This document shows, one piece after another, positions 10,910 to 19,149 of a stretch of 64,000 nt of DNA. The stretch is from JBFHQE01 sp041592335 (lineage in GTDB: Bacteria; Pseudomonadota; Gammaproteobacteria; Thiohalobacterales; Thiohalobacteraceae). Location: the NCBI GenBank assembly GCA_041592335.1, contig JBFHQE010000007.1:1-64000 (forward strand), in the 5' to 3' direction. Both the position numbers and the translations under genes were made by a program. The notes under the pieces are model-generated. The model was not told the DNA's origin, ran no database searches, and saw nothing but the letters and a program-made list of their open reading frames with translations. How positions within the stretch are numbered: the stretch's first letter is position 1; each line of letters begins with the position of its first letter.

Positions 10910-12538
10910 TCAGAGCAGCGGCAGCAGCAGGATCAGCAGCGGCCAGTAATTGTCGACCGGGACATTTACCCGTTGCGCCGGTCCGTAAGGGCCGGCATAA
11001 CCGGTATCGTCAATGGCCTGGACGCGGAAGTAATAATTACCCGAGGCCGGTTTGGCGAGCGCCAGTGTTGAACTCGACACTTCACCTTCACGATGGATGT
11101 CTTCGAACGCATCATCCCTGGCGAATTGATAGCGATAGCTCATACCTTCACCGGCATCGCGCCAGCGCAGGGTCAGGCCGTCTTCGCCTATGGCCGGTGC
11201 TTCCAGCGCGGGCGCATCCGGGATGGCCTTGTATTCAAACGATTGCACATCGCTGTAAGGCCCCACTTCGCCGTCCGAAGCAATACTCGCCATGCGCCAG
11301 TAATACTTGCCCGGTTGCAGCGGCGCGCTCGGCTCCAGGGTATTGCCGCTGATCTGTTCATTGTCCAGCAAGCGCTGCTCAAAGTGCTCGTCACGTGCCA
11401 GTTCAAAGCGGTAACGCTTGATGTCCTCGGGTTCGGTCCAGCCAAACTCCGGCTGCGGATCGCGAACCAGCAGGCCATCGACAAGCCCGATCAGGACTGG
11501 CGGGACTGGTCTTGCATCAACTGTAAAAGCCAGCTGCCGGTCTTTTCCTTCCAGGCCTTCCTCATCGATACCGCGTACCCGCAACACATAATCACCGTCG
11601 GGCAGATCCTGCACGTAGCCCTTGTCCGTGGGCGAGATGTCATCCACCAGCAATGTTTTGAAACCGGCGTCGGGCGCCACCTGAAAACGCCAGCTCTTGG
11701 CACCCGGCAGCGGCTGCCAGTCGAACAGCAACGGCAGGTAACGTTGAGAGGTATTCACCATGGAGAGATCGGGTGGCGGCAATAGTTTTTTCGGTGGCGC
11801 AGGCGGCTTGCCCTGTTGCGCCACTACCCCGAACCCCGCGGGCACCAGTTGCGAGGCGCCTTCACCCGACACCGCGACCTTGCCGCCAAGCACTTCGCTG
11901 CGCGCCGTGGCCTGTTCGGCACTCACGCGAAAGTCGGTGCCGCGCACTGCCGCCACGGCGGCCGGGGTAATGATTTCATAACGGCTGCCGGGTCCCTGTT
12001 GCGGCGTGACCTGGGTATCGACCCGGCCTTCCTGCAGACGCACGCGCGTGTCGACCATACCGGTACTGCCGTAGGCGCTCAGGCTGTCCATCTTGACGCT
12101 GGTCTCGCTCTGCACCAGCAACTCGGAGCCATCGGCAAAACGAATCACCAGGTTGCTCCCGGCTTGCGTGGTGACCTGATCACCGCTGGTCAGCTCGTCA
12201 CCGGACACAAGTGGACGCGTTTCACCCGTTTCCGTATCCAGCAGGCGTGCGTTGCCTGTTACCTGCGCGATGCGCGCGCTGGCGGGCTGATGCTTGAGAA
12301 TGGACATGGGAAAACGCAGTTTGCGACCCGGCCGCATGGTGAGCGCCGGTTCGTCCGGCAACTGATTCAGGCGTTGCAGCTTCTGCCAGTTAAGCACGCT
12401 GGTGGTGTGCTTCTCGGCAAGGTCCCAGATGGTATCGCCGGGACGCACCACGTATACCCAGTATTCTTCTGCCTGCGCGGCAAGGCTGATGATGAAACAG
12501 AGGAGACCCGTCAGAATTGACTGAGTGAGAGTGCGCAT
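10910..12538 (-). CDS. Secreted LysM and FecR-domain protein
   Basis: The 542-residue protein has a signal peptide ending near AAQAEE. A LysM peptidoglycan-binding domain follows (about 26-78, VVRPGDTIWDLAEKHTTS), then a FecR domain (about 95-210, GDQVTTQAGSNLVIRFADGS and AAVRGTDFRVS). After that come two or three fibronectin type III-like repeats (LPDGDYVLRVRGIDEEG and PGKYYWRMASIASDGEVGP). It ends with a short hydrophobic tail, NYWPLLILLLPLL. It is probably anchored in the periplasm at the cell wall and tail-anchored in a membrane. It could pass information to the CHASE2 kinase encoded next, although the family's role in such operons is inferred. Confidence 0.85.
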   Translation of the reverse strand: MRTLTQSILTGLLCFIISLAAQAEEYWVYVVRPGDTIWDLAEKHTTSVLNWQKLQRLNQLPDEPALTMRPGRKLRFPMSILKHQPASARIAQVTGNARLLDTETGETRPLVSGDELTSGDQVTTQAGSNLVIRFADGSELLVQSETSVKMDSLSAYGSTGMVDTRVRLQEGRVDTQVTPQQGPGSRYEIITPAAVAAVRGTDFRVSAEQATARSEVLGGKVAVSGEGASQLVPAGFGVVAQQGKPPAPPKKLLPPPDLSMVNTSQRYLPLLFDWQPLPGAKSWRFQVAPDAGFKTLLVDDISPTDKGYVQDLPDGDYVLRVRGIDEEGLEGKDRQLAFTVDARPVPPVLIGLVDGLLVRDPQPEFGWTEPEDIKRYRFELARDEHFEQRLLDNEQISGNTLEPSAPLQPGKYYWRMASIASDGEVGPYSDVQSFEYKAIPDAPALEAPAIGEDGLTLRWRDAGEGMSYRYQFARDDAFEDIHREGEVSSSTLALAKPASGNYYFRVQAIDDTGYAGPYGPAQRVNVPVDNYWPLLILLLPLL

Positions 12539-12568
12539 GTTGTTCTCCCTTTTTTTCGTGTCGCTGAC

Positions 12569-13261
12569 TCAGCTGTCCTGCAACTTCTCCAGACGATAAC
12601 CGTGATGATACACGGGCTTGAGGCGCCAGCCGATTTCAGGACGGATCTTCAGTTTATTGCGCACCCGGCTGGCATGAGTGTCCACGGTACGCGTATTCAG
12701 ATCGACGTTAATGCCCCAGACGTTTTCCATCAAATAATTGCGCGACAATAAACGACCGACATTCTGGAAGAACACCAGCGCCAGGTCGTATTCCTTGGTG
12801 GTCAGATCCACCGGTTCGCCATCCAGGGTGATGACCCGCTCTTCCGGCAAGATAACATAGGGCGGTAACGCCAGTTCCCTGGTTTCCTGTGCCGCCGGAT
12901 TGGAGCGCCTGGCCAGTGCCTGCACCCGCGCCAGGGTCTCGGCTTTGGAAACCGGCTTGGTCATGTAATCATCCGCACCGGCTTTCAGCGCGGTGACGAC
13001 ATCCTCCTCGGCATCGCGGCTGGTGACCATCAGGATCGGAATATGCCAGTCGGTGTGATTGCGCACCCAGTTGACCACCTCGATCCCGGTCGTGTCCGGC
13101 AGGTTCCAGTCCACGATCAGGAGATCAAAGGTGTCGTTGGCCAGGGCGGCCTGAAACTCCGCGCCCTTGGAAAAGCTGTTAAAAAGATAATCACGCGATG
13201 CCAGCCAGCCGGTTACCAGCTCGGTCTGGGCCGGATCGTCTTCCAGTAATGCAATTCTCAT
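12569..13261 (-). CDS. OmpR-family response regulator
   Basis: The 230-residue protein has a receiver domain (1-120) with the acidic pair at positions 8-9, the phosphoacceptor Asp51 in LLIVDWNLPD, Thr/Ser in MVTSRD and Lys in YMTKPVS. The C-terminal half is a winged-helix DNA-binding domain of OmpR/PhoB type (LTTKEYDLALVFFQNVGRLL, then VDTHASRVRNKL). It is first in the minus-strand operon with the LysM/FecR protein and the CHASE2 kinase, so it is the likely phosphorylation target. Its DNA site is unknown, and no clear tandem repeat is visible upstream. Confidence 0.95.
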   Translation of the reverse strand: MRIALLEDDPAQTELVTGWLASRDYLFNSFSKGAEFQAALANDTFDLLIVDWNLPDTTGIEVVNWVRNHTDWHIPILMVTSRDAEEDVVTALKAGADDYMTKPVSKAETLARVQALARRSNPAAQETRELALPPYVILPEERVITLDGEPVDLTTKEYDLALVFFQNVGRLLSRNYLMENVWGINVDLNTRTVDTHASRVRNKLKIRPEIGWRLKPVYHHGYRLEKLQDS

Positions 13262-13473
13262 ATCGATGTACTCTTAACGTTATTCTCGCGAACAGAATTA
13301 CTCTCTGGTCATTGTAAGGTTTACCGTGTTATTAACTGTATCAGATATGTAAATTTCAGACTTCTTTCAGTTAATTTAAGGCTACACTTATCAATACCGG
13401 GCAAATACATTGGTGTACCCGACGATCTGCGTTAAGGTATGCCGGAAACAAATCAGCAGGCGAATAGAGAACC

Positions 13474-13992
13474 ATGAGCAACGAATCCAACAATACACGC
13501 GACCGATTAGTTGAAGCCTATCACCGCATGATGGAGCGAGTCGAAACCGCGATTCAGGAAGCGGAAGAAAAGGCGCTGCCCACGCTGGAAGAAAACCTGG
13601 CCGCCGCCAAGGAAAAGGCTGTCGAACTCGGCGAACTCACCCGCGAGGAAGCGGATCGGATCGCGCAATACCTGAAGCGCGACATGGAAGATGCCGCGCA
13701 TTACCTGACGGACTCCGGCAACGAACTGGGCAACTGGCTGAAGTTCGACCTGGAGCAGATCGAAAACCGTCTGTTCGAAATGATGCTGACCGTCGCCGAC
13801 AAAACCAGGCTGGAACTGGAACGTTTCGAGAAGCGCATGAAAAGCGGACCGGTTTACCATACCGGTGAAATTACCGGCGCGGGCGTACTCAAGTGCGTGT
13901 CCTGCGAAGAGGAACTGCACTTCAACGCGCCGGGACATATACCGCCCTGCCCGGTCTGCCACAAGACTGAATTCCAGCGCGTTACCGGGTAA
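13474..13992 (+). CDS. YbeL-like zinc-ribbon protein (DUF1451)
   Basis: This 172-residue soluble protein has a long charged helical N-terminal part (about 1-125) and a C-terminal zinc ribbon, CVSCEEELHF followed by PPCPVCHKTEF. This architecture is that of DUF1451 (PF07295), represented by E. coli YbeL, whose function is not established. The gene is divergent from the response regulator with a 212-base AT-rich gap that must hold both promoters. The ATG at 13474 has AGAGAACC upstream, a moderate ribosome site. It converges on the cytochrome c4-like gene. Confidence 0.88.
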   Translation: MSNESNNTRDRLVEAYHRMMERVETAIQEAEEKALPTLEENLAAAKEKAVELGELTREEADRIAQYLKRDMEDAAHYLTDSGNELGNWLKFDLEQIENRLFEMMLTVADKTRLELERFEKRMKSGPVYHTGEITGAGVLKCVSCEEELHFNAPGHIPPCPVCHKTEFQRVTG

Positions 13993-14001
13993 TAACTTAG
14001 G

Positions 14002-14628
14002 TCATAGCCGCGAAATATAATCCGCGACTGCGTTGATATCCTCATCGCTCAAGTTGCTGAGTTCCACCACCATCGCCGGATTGGCATTGTTGCGGTAACC
14101 GTCGCGAATCCACAGCAGCTGCCGGACCAGGTAGGCGTAGTGCTGCCCCTTAAGCCTGGGAAAGCGCGCCTCGTTATTACCTTCACCCTGTTCGCCATGA
14201 CACTGCACGCAGCGCGCGGCGAAGAGCTTCGCGCCGGCCTCCAGCGCATCGCCCGGCCCCTGCCCCGGCAAAGGATTGGGCGGCAGGTTGGCAATATACG
14301 CCACCACATCCCGCATCGCCTGCTCGCCGCCGATTTCCGCCGGATCGGCAAAGGGAAACATGGTCGGGTTCTGGCGCTTGCGCGTGCGGATATCCTCCAG
14401 CTGCTTGAGCAGCACCGCCGGGTGCTGAGCGGCAATCACCGGGAAGCTGCCATCCGGTTTTCCCCAGCCCGAATCCAGGTGGCAACTGGCGCACAGGGGG
14501 TAAATTTTCCGCCCCTTGAGCGGATCTCCACCCAGCACTAATTCTGCTTCACTTGATCCTGCACAAAGTATTGCGGTGGAGAACGCGGCTAAAATGGCGC
14601 CAGTTATTGTAGCAACGAGCTTTTTCAT
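14002..14628 (-). CDS. Dihaem cytochrome c4-like protein
   Basis: This periplasmic electron carrier of 208 residues has a signal peptide (MKKLVATITGAILAAF...) and two haem-binding sites, CASCH (about residue 46) and CVQCH (about residue 139). Two tandem class I cytochrome c domains of this size are the mark of cytochrome c4, which passes electrons to terminal oxidases. Likely axial methionines are in NPTMFPFADP and NPAMVVELSN. It is read away from the hydrolase-like gene with only 26 bases between starts, so the promoters overlap. The gene name is not certain. Confidence 0.9.
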   Translation of the reverse strand: MKKLVATITGAILAAFSTAILCAGSSEAELVLGGDPLKGRKIYPLCASCHLDSGWGKPDGSFPVIAAQHPAVLLKQLEDIRTRKRQNPTMFPFADPAEIGGEQAMRDVVAYIANLPPNPLPGQGPGDALEAGAKLFAARCVQCHGEQGEGNNEARFPRLKGQHYAYLVRQLLWIRDGYRNNANPAMVVELSNLSDEDINAVADYISRL

Positions 14629-14654
14629 GGCCGCAACTTACCATTTTTAAGCCT

Positions 14655-15431
14655 ATGGTTTCTTTATCCAGATCAAACATGATGCAGTTAGTGGCGGGGC
14701 TGGTCAGCGGCTGGCTGCTGCTTTGCGGCAATCTGTCAGCGATGGAGCACATAACCCTCGATACTGACGATACCAGTATCGATATCCGGGTCTTCCCGGC
14801 CGAGGGCGAACGGTTATTGCTGGGTTTTCCCTGCGACGAGGGCAAGAGCGTGGCCGAGGAAAACACCGCCCGCTCGCTGGCCAACGACGGCATCGAGGTA
14901 TGGATGCCGGACATGCTGAGCGCCTACATGCTGCCCAAGCTGCGTAGCAGCCTGCACCAGATTCCGGGCGAGGACCTGGGCCACATCATCGAGGCGGCGT
15001 TGAAAACCGGTAAGCAGGTTTACCTGATTGCCGGTGGGCCGGATACCGAACTGATCCTGCGCGCGGCGGAACAATGGGAAAAAACCCATCCGGATACTCT
15101 CGCGGGCGCGGTGTTGCTATATCCGCGCCTGTACAAGAACAGCCCCGAACCCGGCCAGGCGCCGGAATACCTGGAGGTCGTTGGCAAGACAAAACTGCCA
15201 ATCTTCGTCCTGGAAGGCGAACGCACCCCGAATCGCTGGAGCGTCGATCATCTGCAACAGGCTCTGGCGCAGGGCGGCAGCCCGGTCCAGGTCAAGGTAA
15301 TCCCTTCGGTGCGCGGATATTTCTATAACCGCCGCGATGCCAATCGGTCCGAAGAAGTGGTGACTTCGCAACTCGCCGGCCTTATAAAGGTCAGTCTGTT
15401 CTATCTATCTCAAGAGCAAATGCATGAATAA
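14655..15431 (+). CDS. Secreted alpha/beta-hydrolase-like protein lacking an obvious nucleophile
   Basis: The 258-residue product has an N-terminal signal or membrane segment (LVAGLVSGWLLLCGNLSA). Its order of strands and helices resembles an alpha/beta hydrolase: LLLGFPCDEGKSV early, then QVYLIAGGPDTELI where a nucleophile elbow would be, and LPIFVLEGERTPNR near the end. The elbow reads GGPD, not G-x-S-x-G, so catalysis is doubtful. A start at the ATG at 14679 is also possible, and neither start has a strong ribosome site. The end overlaps the TlpA-like gene by eight bases, so the two are translated together, which suggests a joint role in the envelope. Confidence 0.6.
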   Translation: MVSLSRSNMMQLVAGLVSGWLLLCGNLSAMEHITLDTDDTSIDIRVFPAEGERLLLGFPCDEGKSVAEENTARSLANDGIEVWMPDMLSAYMLPKLRSSLHQIPGEDLGHIIEAALKTGKQVYLIAGGPDTELILRAAEQWEKTHPDTLAGAVLLYPRLYKNSPEPGQAPEYLEVVGKTKLPIFVLEGERTPNRWSVDHLQQALAQGGSPVQVKVIPSVRGYFYNRRDANRSEEVVTSQLAGLIKVSLFYLSQEQMHE

Positions 15432-15924
15432 ATCAGTCGCAATTCTCCTTGTCTTTCTCAGTTTGTTCAGCAGCAGTCTGTTCGCGGAACTGCATTCCGT
15501 CGAACCGCCGGTCGCCGCGCCCGCGCTCAGCCTGCCGGATACGGACGGTACCCTGCATAACCTCGAGGATTATCGCGGCCAGGTGGTACTGGTGCAGTTC
15601 TGGGCAACTTACTGTCCACCCTGCATCAAGGAAATGCCATCCATGAACCGCATGCAAACCAAGCTGGCCGATACGCCGTTCAAGATTCTTGCCGTGAACA
15701 TGGGTGAAACACTGCCGGAAGTGAAAGCCTTCTTGGAAAAGGTTAAACCCGAATTCACCATTCTCATGGATGAAACCGGGCATACCATCGCCGACTGGAA
15801 GGTTTATGGCGCACCCTCCAATTTCATTATCGGCCCGGAAGGCAAGGTTCGATACACCCTGTTTGGCGGTGTGGAATGGGATGACGACAAATTGATTGCG
15901 CAGCTCAAGGCACTGGCAAACTAG
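15424..15924 (+). CDS. TlpA/ResA-type periplasmic thioredoxin
   Basis: The 166-residue product has a signal peptide (VAILLVFLSLFSSSLFAE) and a thioredoxin-like domain with the active site CPPC in WATYCPPCIKEMPSM. The cis-proline segment is VYGAPSNFIIG. TlpA/ResA proteins reduce cysteines of apocytochromes or copper sites in the periplasm. Near several c-type cytochrome genes in this window that role is reasonable, but it is inferred. It overlaps the preceding hydrolase-like gene and its stop overlaps the convergent minus-strand gene's stop by four bases. Confidence 0.88.
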   Translation: MNKSVAILLVFLSLFSSSLFAELHSVEPPVAAPALSLPDTDGTLHNLEDYRGQVVLVQFWATYCPPCIKEMPSMNRMQTKLADTPFKILAVNMGETLPEVKAFLEKVKPEFTILMDETGHTIADWKVYGAPSNFIIGPEGKVRYTLFGGVEWDDDKLIAQLKALAN

Positions 15925-16565
15925 CGTCGCGCAAAACCGATTTCAGTGGACAGCTTGCCGGCAAAATAACTTTCCAGCGTCACCTGCCCGGGTTCGTCTT
16001 CAATACGCACGCCGGGTTGTGCCTCGGGACGAGTAAAGCGCAACACGAGTGTTTCGGGGTATTCAATACGCAACGTGACGTGAAACGGGAAATAACCATC
16101 AAAAAACTGCCGATGAAAAGGACCGTTGCGCAATACCCAGCGACCCTTTCCGTCACTGTGCAGAATGGCTGCCTCGACCGCCACGCACAAGGCGGCATCC
16201 CTGCTCACATTGACAAGCGACACCGTCTGCCCATCCAGGCTGGCCGATTCGATACCCCTGTGAAATTCAATTCTAAACGCGCGTGACTGCTCATAGCGAT
16301 ACAGGATATCCATGCGCGGCACCGGATCCAGATTGTCATAGCACTGATGGATGGCAACCACACCGTCTTCGAGACTCTGGTCGCTAATCACAATCCTGTT
16401 GCGGGAATGCATGACAGTGGAATATTCCCGCGCATCCAGAAAAACCAGCTCGCCCTCACCCACCTGGAGCGGGCCATCCTCGAACAGCGCATCCTCGGCG
16501 ATTACCGGCTGCACCGCCAGGCATCCCGACAGCAACAGAACCCGCCACGCCAGGGGATGCTTCAT
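15921..16565 (-). CDS. Secreted protein of unknown function
   Basis: This is a 214-residue protein with a signal peptide (HPLAWRVLLLSGCLAVQPV, cleavage near VIAED). The mature part is mostly beta-structure-like, with no cysteine motif or metal site that I recognise. I chose the ATG at 16565. The longer frame to 16622 would run into the preceding gene and spoil the signal peptide. It begins four bases after the end of the gene at 16570, so both belong to one operon. Its family is unknown to me. Confidence 0.6.
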   Translation of the reverse strand: MKHPLAWRVLLLSGCLAVQPVIAEDALFEDGPLQVGEGELVFLDAREYSTVMHSRNRIVISDQSLEDGVVAIHQCYDNLDPVPRMDILYRYEQSRAFRIEFHRGIESASLDGQTVSLVNVSRDAALCVAVEAAILHSDGKGRWVLRNGPFHRQFFDGYFPFHVTLRIEYPETLVLRFTRPEAQPGVRIEDEPGQVTLESYFAGKLSTEIGFARR

Positions 16566-16569
16566 CGCA

Positions 16570-16965
16570 TTATTCGTCGTCTTCCGGCACGCCCTGCCAG
16601 AGCATTTCATAACCCAGTTCATAGGTCTCTTCGCAGAAGTCCTTCAACGCGTCGAACTTGGCTTTGAAAGTGGCATCCGCATGCGAGGTTTCATGCTGTT
16701 CGAATGACTGCCAGTAGGTCATGATCACGATGTGATCCTCGGTCATTTTCTTGGAATCGAATGAACCTTCATCGGAAACGAAACCGGTGTACTTGTACAC
16801 CTGGCCACCGATAAAACCACCCTTGTCATCGCCATAAGTGTTCTTGACCACGTTGCACATTTCGCCAAGCGCGAGCTCGACATCGGATACAGTCACGCCT
16901 TCCTTGAGTTTGACAACGTTGAATAACATGACACAACCGAAGGGTATAGTGATGGGATGAAACAT
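16570..16965 (-). CDS. Small protein of the dimeric alpha-beta barrel type, unknown function
   Basis: This is a 131-residue soluble protein without signal or membrane segment. The layout (short beta strand VMLFNVVKLKEGV, helix, HIVIMTYWQSFEQHE near residue 80, then helix) resembles antibiotic-biosynthesis-monooxygenase-like dimeric alpha-beta barrels, a comparison made by eye only. AAGGAG lies seven bases before the ATG at 16965, which settles the start. A perfect inverted repeat at 16992-17010 lies in its promoter region, so a dimeric regulator may control it. Substrate and role are unknown. Confidence 0.6.
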   Translation of the reverse strand: MFHPITIPFGCVMLFNVVKLKEGVTVSDVELALGEMCNVVKNTYGDDKGGFIGGQVYKYTGFVSDEGSFDSKKMTEDHIVIMTYWQSFEQHETSHADATFKAKFDALKDFCEETYELGYEMLWQGVPEDDE

Positions 16966-16991
16966 TTTTTTCTCCTTACGTTTTTTGGAAT

Positions 16992-17010
16992 TAATCGATC
17001 CTATCGATTA
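16992..17010. promoter_or_regulatory. Perfect inverted repeat, likely operator
   Basis: TAATCGAT-CCT-ATCGATTA is a perfect palindrome with a three-base spacer, 27 bases upstream of the minus-strand ATG at 16965. Its size and position fit an operator for a dimeric regulator. No regulator gene adjoins it, so its owner is unknown. Confidence 0.45.
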
Positions 17011-17150
17011 GGGCATAAACATAACATGCCGATGCCATTACTCAAGCAGGATGATGCACCCTGAACGCATACAAATAAAGAGAGCACTACAAAAGTTAAC
17101 AAACCCCGTGCCTTACGCGAAAACGCTGACACTTGTCTAACTGATTATTG

Positions 17151-17179
17151 ACTGTCACAGATGTGAAATGTTTGTGACA
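17151..17179. promoter_or_regulatory. Long interrupted inverted repeat upstream of PilZ gene
   Basis: CTGTCACA, 13 bases, TGTGACAG. The arms are perfect and the site lies 98-126 bases upstream of the PilZ gene start. TGTGA/TCACA elements recall CRP-family half sites, but the spacing differs from the normal TGTGA-N6-TCACA, so I do not assign CRP. Together with the palindrome at 16992, this accounts for the 311-base gap from 16966 to 17276. I see no gene in that gap. Confidence 0.4.
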
Positions 17180-17276
17180 GCCAGGTTAAAACTGATCCAG
17201 TGAACTTAATTTTGTAATGCCTGGTCTATATTCTTTGAGTAGTCGAGTGATAAAACAGATAAGGTGGAGTAGTTAA

Positions 17277-17621
17277 ATGGAACACCGTCATGGCACACGC
17301 AAAACCATCAATATCCCTACCACGGCAGAACTCTCAACCGGCAAGGTTTACACTGGTTACATCAAGGATATCAGCCTGGGTGGCATCTTTATTGAGTTGC
17401 CGAGCGGCGAACTCTGGTCACACGCCCCCATCACGCTGGCTTTCACCATTCAGGACGGGGATAAAAGCAAAACCTATCGCTGGCGCGGTTTCATTACCCG
17501 TATCGCCGAGGACGGCGCGGGCGCCATGTTCGAAAGCGCCAATCCCTACGAACAGGCCGGCCTGCTGGCGTTACTGAAACTGGCGGACAGAAACGAACTC
17601 CAGCGTTCGGTAGCCTGCTAG
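17277..17621 (+). CDS. PilZ-domain protein, probable c-di-GMP receptor
   Basis: This 114-residue protein is a single PilZ domain. The N-terminal HRHGTRK and the D-x-S-x-x-G motif in YIKDISLGGIFIEL are the ligand-binding signature (RxxxR and D/NxSxxG). Here the first motif is R-H-G-T-R. PilZ proteins bind cyclic di-GMP and control motility or biofilm functions. GGTGGAGTAG precedes the ATG at 17277. The gene stands alone, convergent with terC. A c-di-GMP receptor fits the surface block at 46.8-52 kb, where another probable signalling protein occurs. Confidence 0.88.
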   Translation: MEHRHGTRKTINIPTTAELSTGKVYTGYIKDISLGGIFIELPSGELWSHAPITLAFTIQDGDKSKTYRWRGFITRIAEDGAGAMFESANPYEQAGLLALLKLADRNELQRSVAC

Positions 17622-17652
17622 CCAGATCAGCAACGCTTGCGTTATCCGCAGA

Positions 17653-18408
17653 TTATTCCGCGTTTTCGGTTAGTTTCTTGCTGAGCTGAATTGCCTGGGT
17701 CGCCTGGCGCCGACGCAGCCGAATATTGAGCAATTCCACCGAAACGGAAAAGGCCATGGCGAAATAGATGTAGCCCTTGGGCACATGCACATCGAAACCC
17801 TCGACCATCAAGGTCAGCCCGATCAGAATCAGGAAGGACAGGGCCAGCATTTTGATGGTGGGATTGCGGTCGACGAATTCACCGATTGGCTTGGCCGCGA
17901 CCATCATTACCGCCACCGCGATGACTATCGCAATAACCATAATGGATAAATGGTCAACCAGGCCCACTGCCGTGATCACCGAGTCGAGCGAAAACACGAT
18001 ATCCAGAATGGCAATCTGAAACAGCACCGAATAGAAACCGACGTTGCGAATCACCTGCTCCTGTTCGTGCGGCAACTCCAGGCTGGCGTGAATTTCGTGC
18101 GTCGATTTTGCCAGCAGGAACAAGCCACCGACGATCAGAATAATATCCCGGCCGGAAATCTCTTCGCCAAAAACGCTGAACCAGGGTTCCACCAGGCCCA
18201 TGATCCAGGCAAGGCTCAACAACAGCAGCAGTCGCGTACCCATCGCCATGGACAGGCCGAGGCGCCGCGCGCGGTCGCGTTGTTCGGGCGGCAACCGCCC
18301 CACCAGGATGGAAATGAACACGATGTTATCGATGCCCAGGACAATCTCCAGGGCAATCAGTGTACCCAGCGCAATCCAGGCTTCCGGGCTGGCAATCCAT
18401 TCAAACAT
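17653..18408 (-). CDS. TerC-family integral membrane protein
   Basis: This 251-residue protein has seven or more hydrophobic helices and the TerC signatures EIVLGIDNIVFISILV (about 21-36) and DIVFSLDSVITAVG (about 135-148). The acidic residues in those repeats are thought to form a metal site. TerC-family proteins such as E. coli Alx export or handle manganese, or support metallation of secreted proteins. A 16-bp stem with one bulge lies over the start codon at 18407-18453, suggesting translational control. The C-terminal cytoplasmic tail is basic. Confidence 0.9.
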   Translation of the reverse strand: MFEWIASPEAWIALGTLIALEIVLGIDNIVFISILVGRLPPEQRDRARRLGLSMAMGTRLLLLLSLAWIMGLVEPWFSVFGEEISGRDIILIVGGLFLLAKSTHEIHASLELPHEQEQVIRNVGFYSVLFQIAILDIVFSLDSVITAVGLVDHLSIMVIAIVIAVAVMMVAAKPIGEFVDRNPTIKMLALSFLILIGLTLMVEGFDVHVPKGYIYFAMAFSVSVELLNIRLRRRQATQAIQLSKKLTENAE

Positions 18409-18453
18409 TAGGTTACGTCCGCTTGCTGATGAATGCGCGGACGTTAACCTAAT
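18407..18453 (-). promoter_or_regulatory. Leader hairpin that encloses the terC start codon
   Basis: In the mRNA, ATTAGGTTAACGTCCGC pairs with GCGGACGTAACCTAAT with one bulged T, giving a 16-bp stem whose 3' arm ends in the first bases of the ATG. No other ribosome site lies near the ATG. In this fold the start is hidden. It may be a thermosensor-like or protein-controlled switch. It is too short and lacks the conserved loops of the yybP-ykoY manganese riboswitch, so I do not call it that. Confidence 0.5.
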
Positions 18454-18485
18454 TCAGAATGGCTGACAATGCAGTCTCCGGGCTG

Positions 18486-18992
18486 TCAATCGATAGCAAT
18501 CGAACGCTTGGGCGAAATCGTTTGTTTTGGCAGGGTTAGTTCGAGCATGCCATCACGAAACGTGGCCCTGGCCTTGTCGCCATTGACGGCACAGGGCAGA
18601 CTCAGGGTGCGCGAAATTTCACCCTGCATGATTTCGCTACGGTAATAATCTTCTTTCTCTTCCTTGCGCTCTTCCCGGGTTGTCGCCCTGAGAGTGACCG
18701 TATCATTGGAAACACTGATATCGATATCCTTCTTGTTAACCCCGGGCAACTCGGCACGCAACACCAGTTCTGCCTCACGATCAATGATGTCGACTTTCGG
18801 CGACCGCCCTTCCAGCGGTTGCATCCAGTCTGTCATGCCGGGCCATTCATTACGCAATTGCCGCCCAAACCCGCGTGGCATCATGTTTTCAAAAAAACGA
18901 TCGAAGGCTTCAAAAGGTGCCGCGGCGCGAATGGTGCGTACCGGACGTTCCATAGGTTCCCGCAGTTGTTCAACCGGTTTTTGTTTTGCCAT
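18486..18992 (-). CDS. Small heat-shock protein, Hsp20 family
   Basis: This 168-residue protein holds an alpha-crystallin domain (about 60-160). The conserved VDIIDREAELVLRAELPGV is followed by the C-terminal GMLELTLPK segment and a short I-x-I-like tail (RSIAID). Hsp20 proteins bind unfolding proteins without ATP. AGGAGGATCAGTC precedes the ATG at 18992, and this strong ribosome site decides the start over one 30 bases upstream. The gene is followed by terC on the same strand. I found no convincing RpoH promoter in the 127 bases upstream. Confidence 0.9.
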   Translation of the reverse strand: MAKQKPVEQLREPMERPVRTIRAAAPFEAFDRFFENMMPRGFGRQLRNEWPGMTDWMQPLEGRSPKVDIIDREAELVLRAELPGVNKKDIDISVSNDTVTLRATTREERKEEKEDYYRSEIMQGEISRTLSLPCAVNGDKARATFRDGMLELTLPKQTISPKRSIAID

Positions 18993-19149
18993 GACTGATC
19001 CTCCTCTGTCAGGAATACACACTGGCTATACGCCAACCTGACAAAAGTATAGATCGGATCTTTAACGCGTCATGGAGCTGAACAATAAAACCCGCGCTTT
19101 TTGATACAGGTCATCAGCATGCAAGGCGAGACTTTACGATAAAAAACAT

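Noticed and set aside
13380..13460. Sigma-54 site upstream of the response regulator
   Set aside because: GC and CC are 11 bases apart, not 10, so the invariant spacing fails.
17151..17179. CRP site upstream of the PilZ gene
   Set aside because: TGTGA and TCACA occur, but the spacing and orientation do not fit TGTGA-N6-TCACA.
18407..18453. yybP-ykoY manganese riboswitch before terC
   Set aside because: Only one 16-bp stem is present; the conserved loops and the second helix of the riboswitch are missing.
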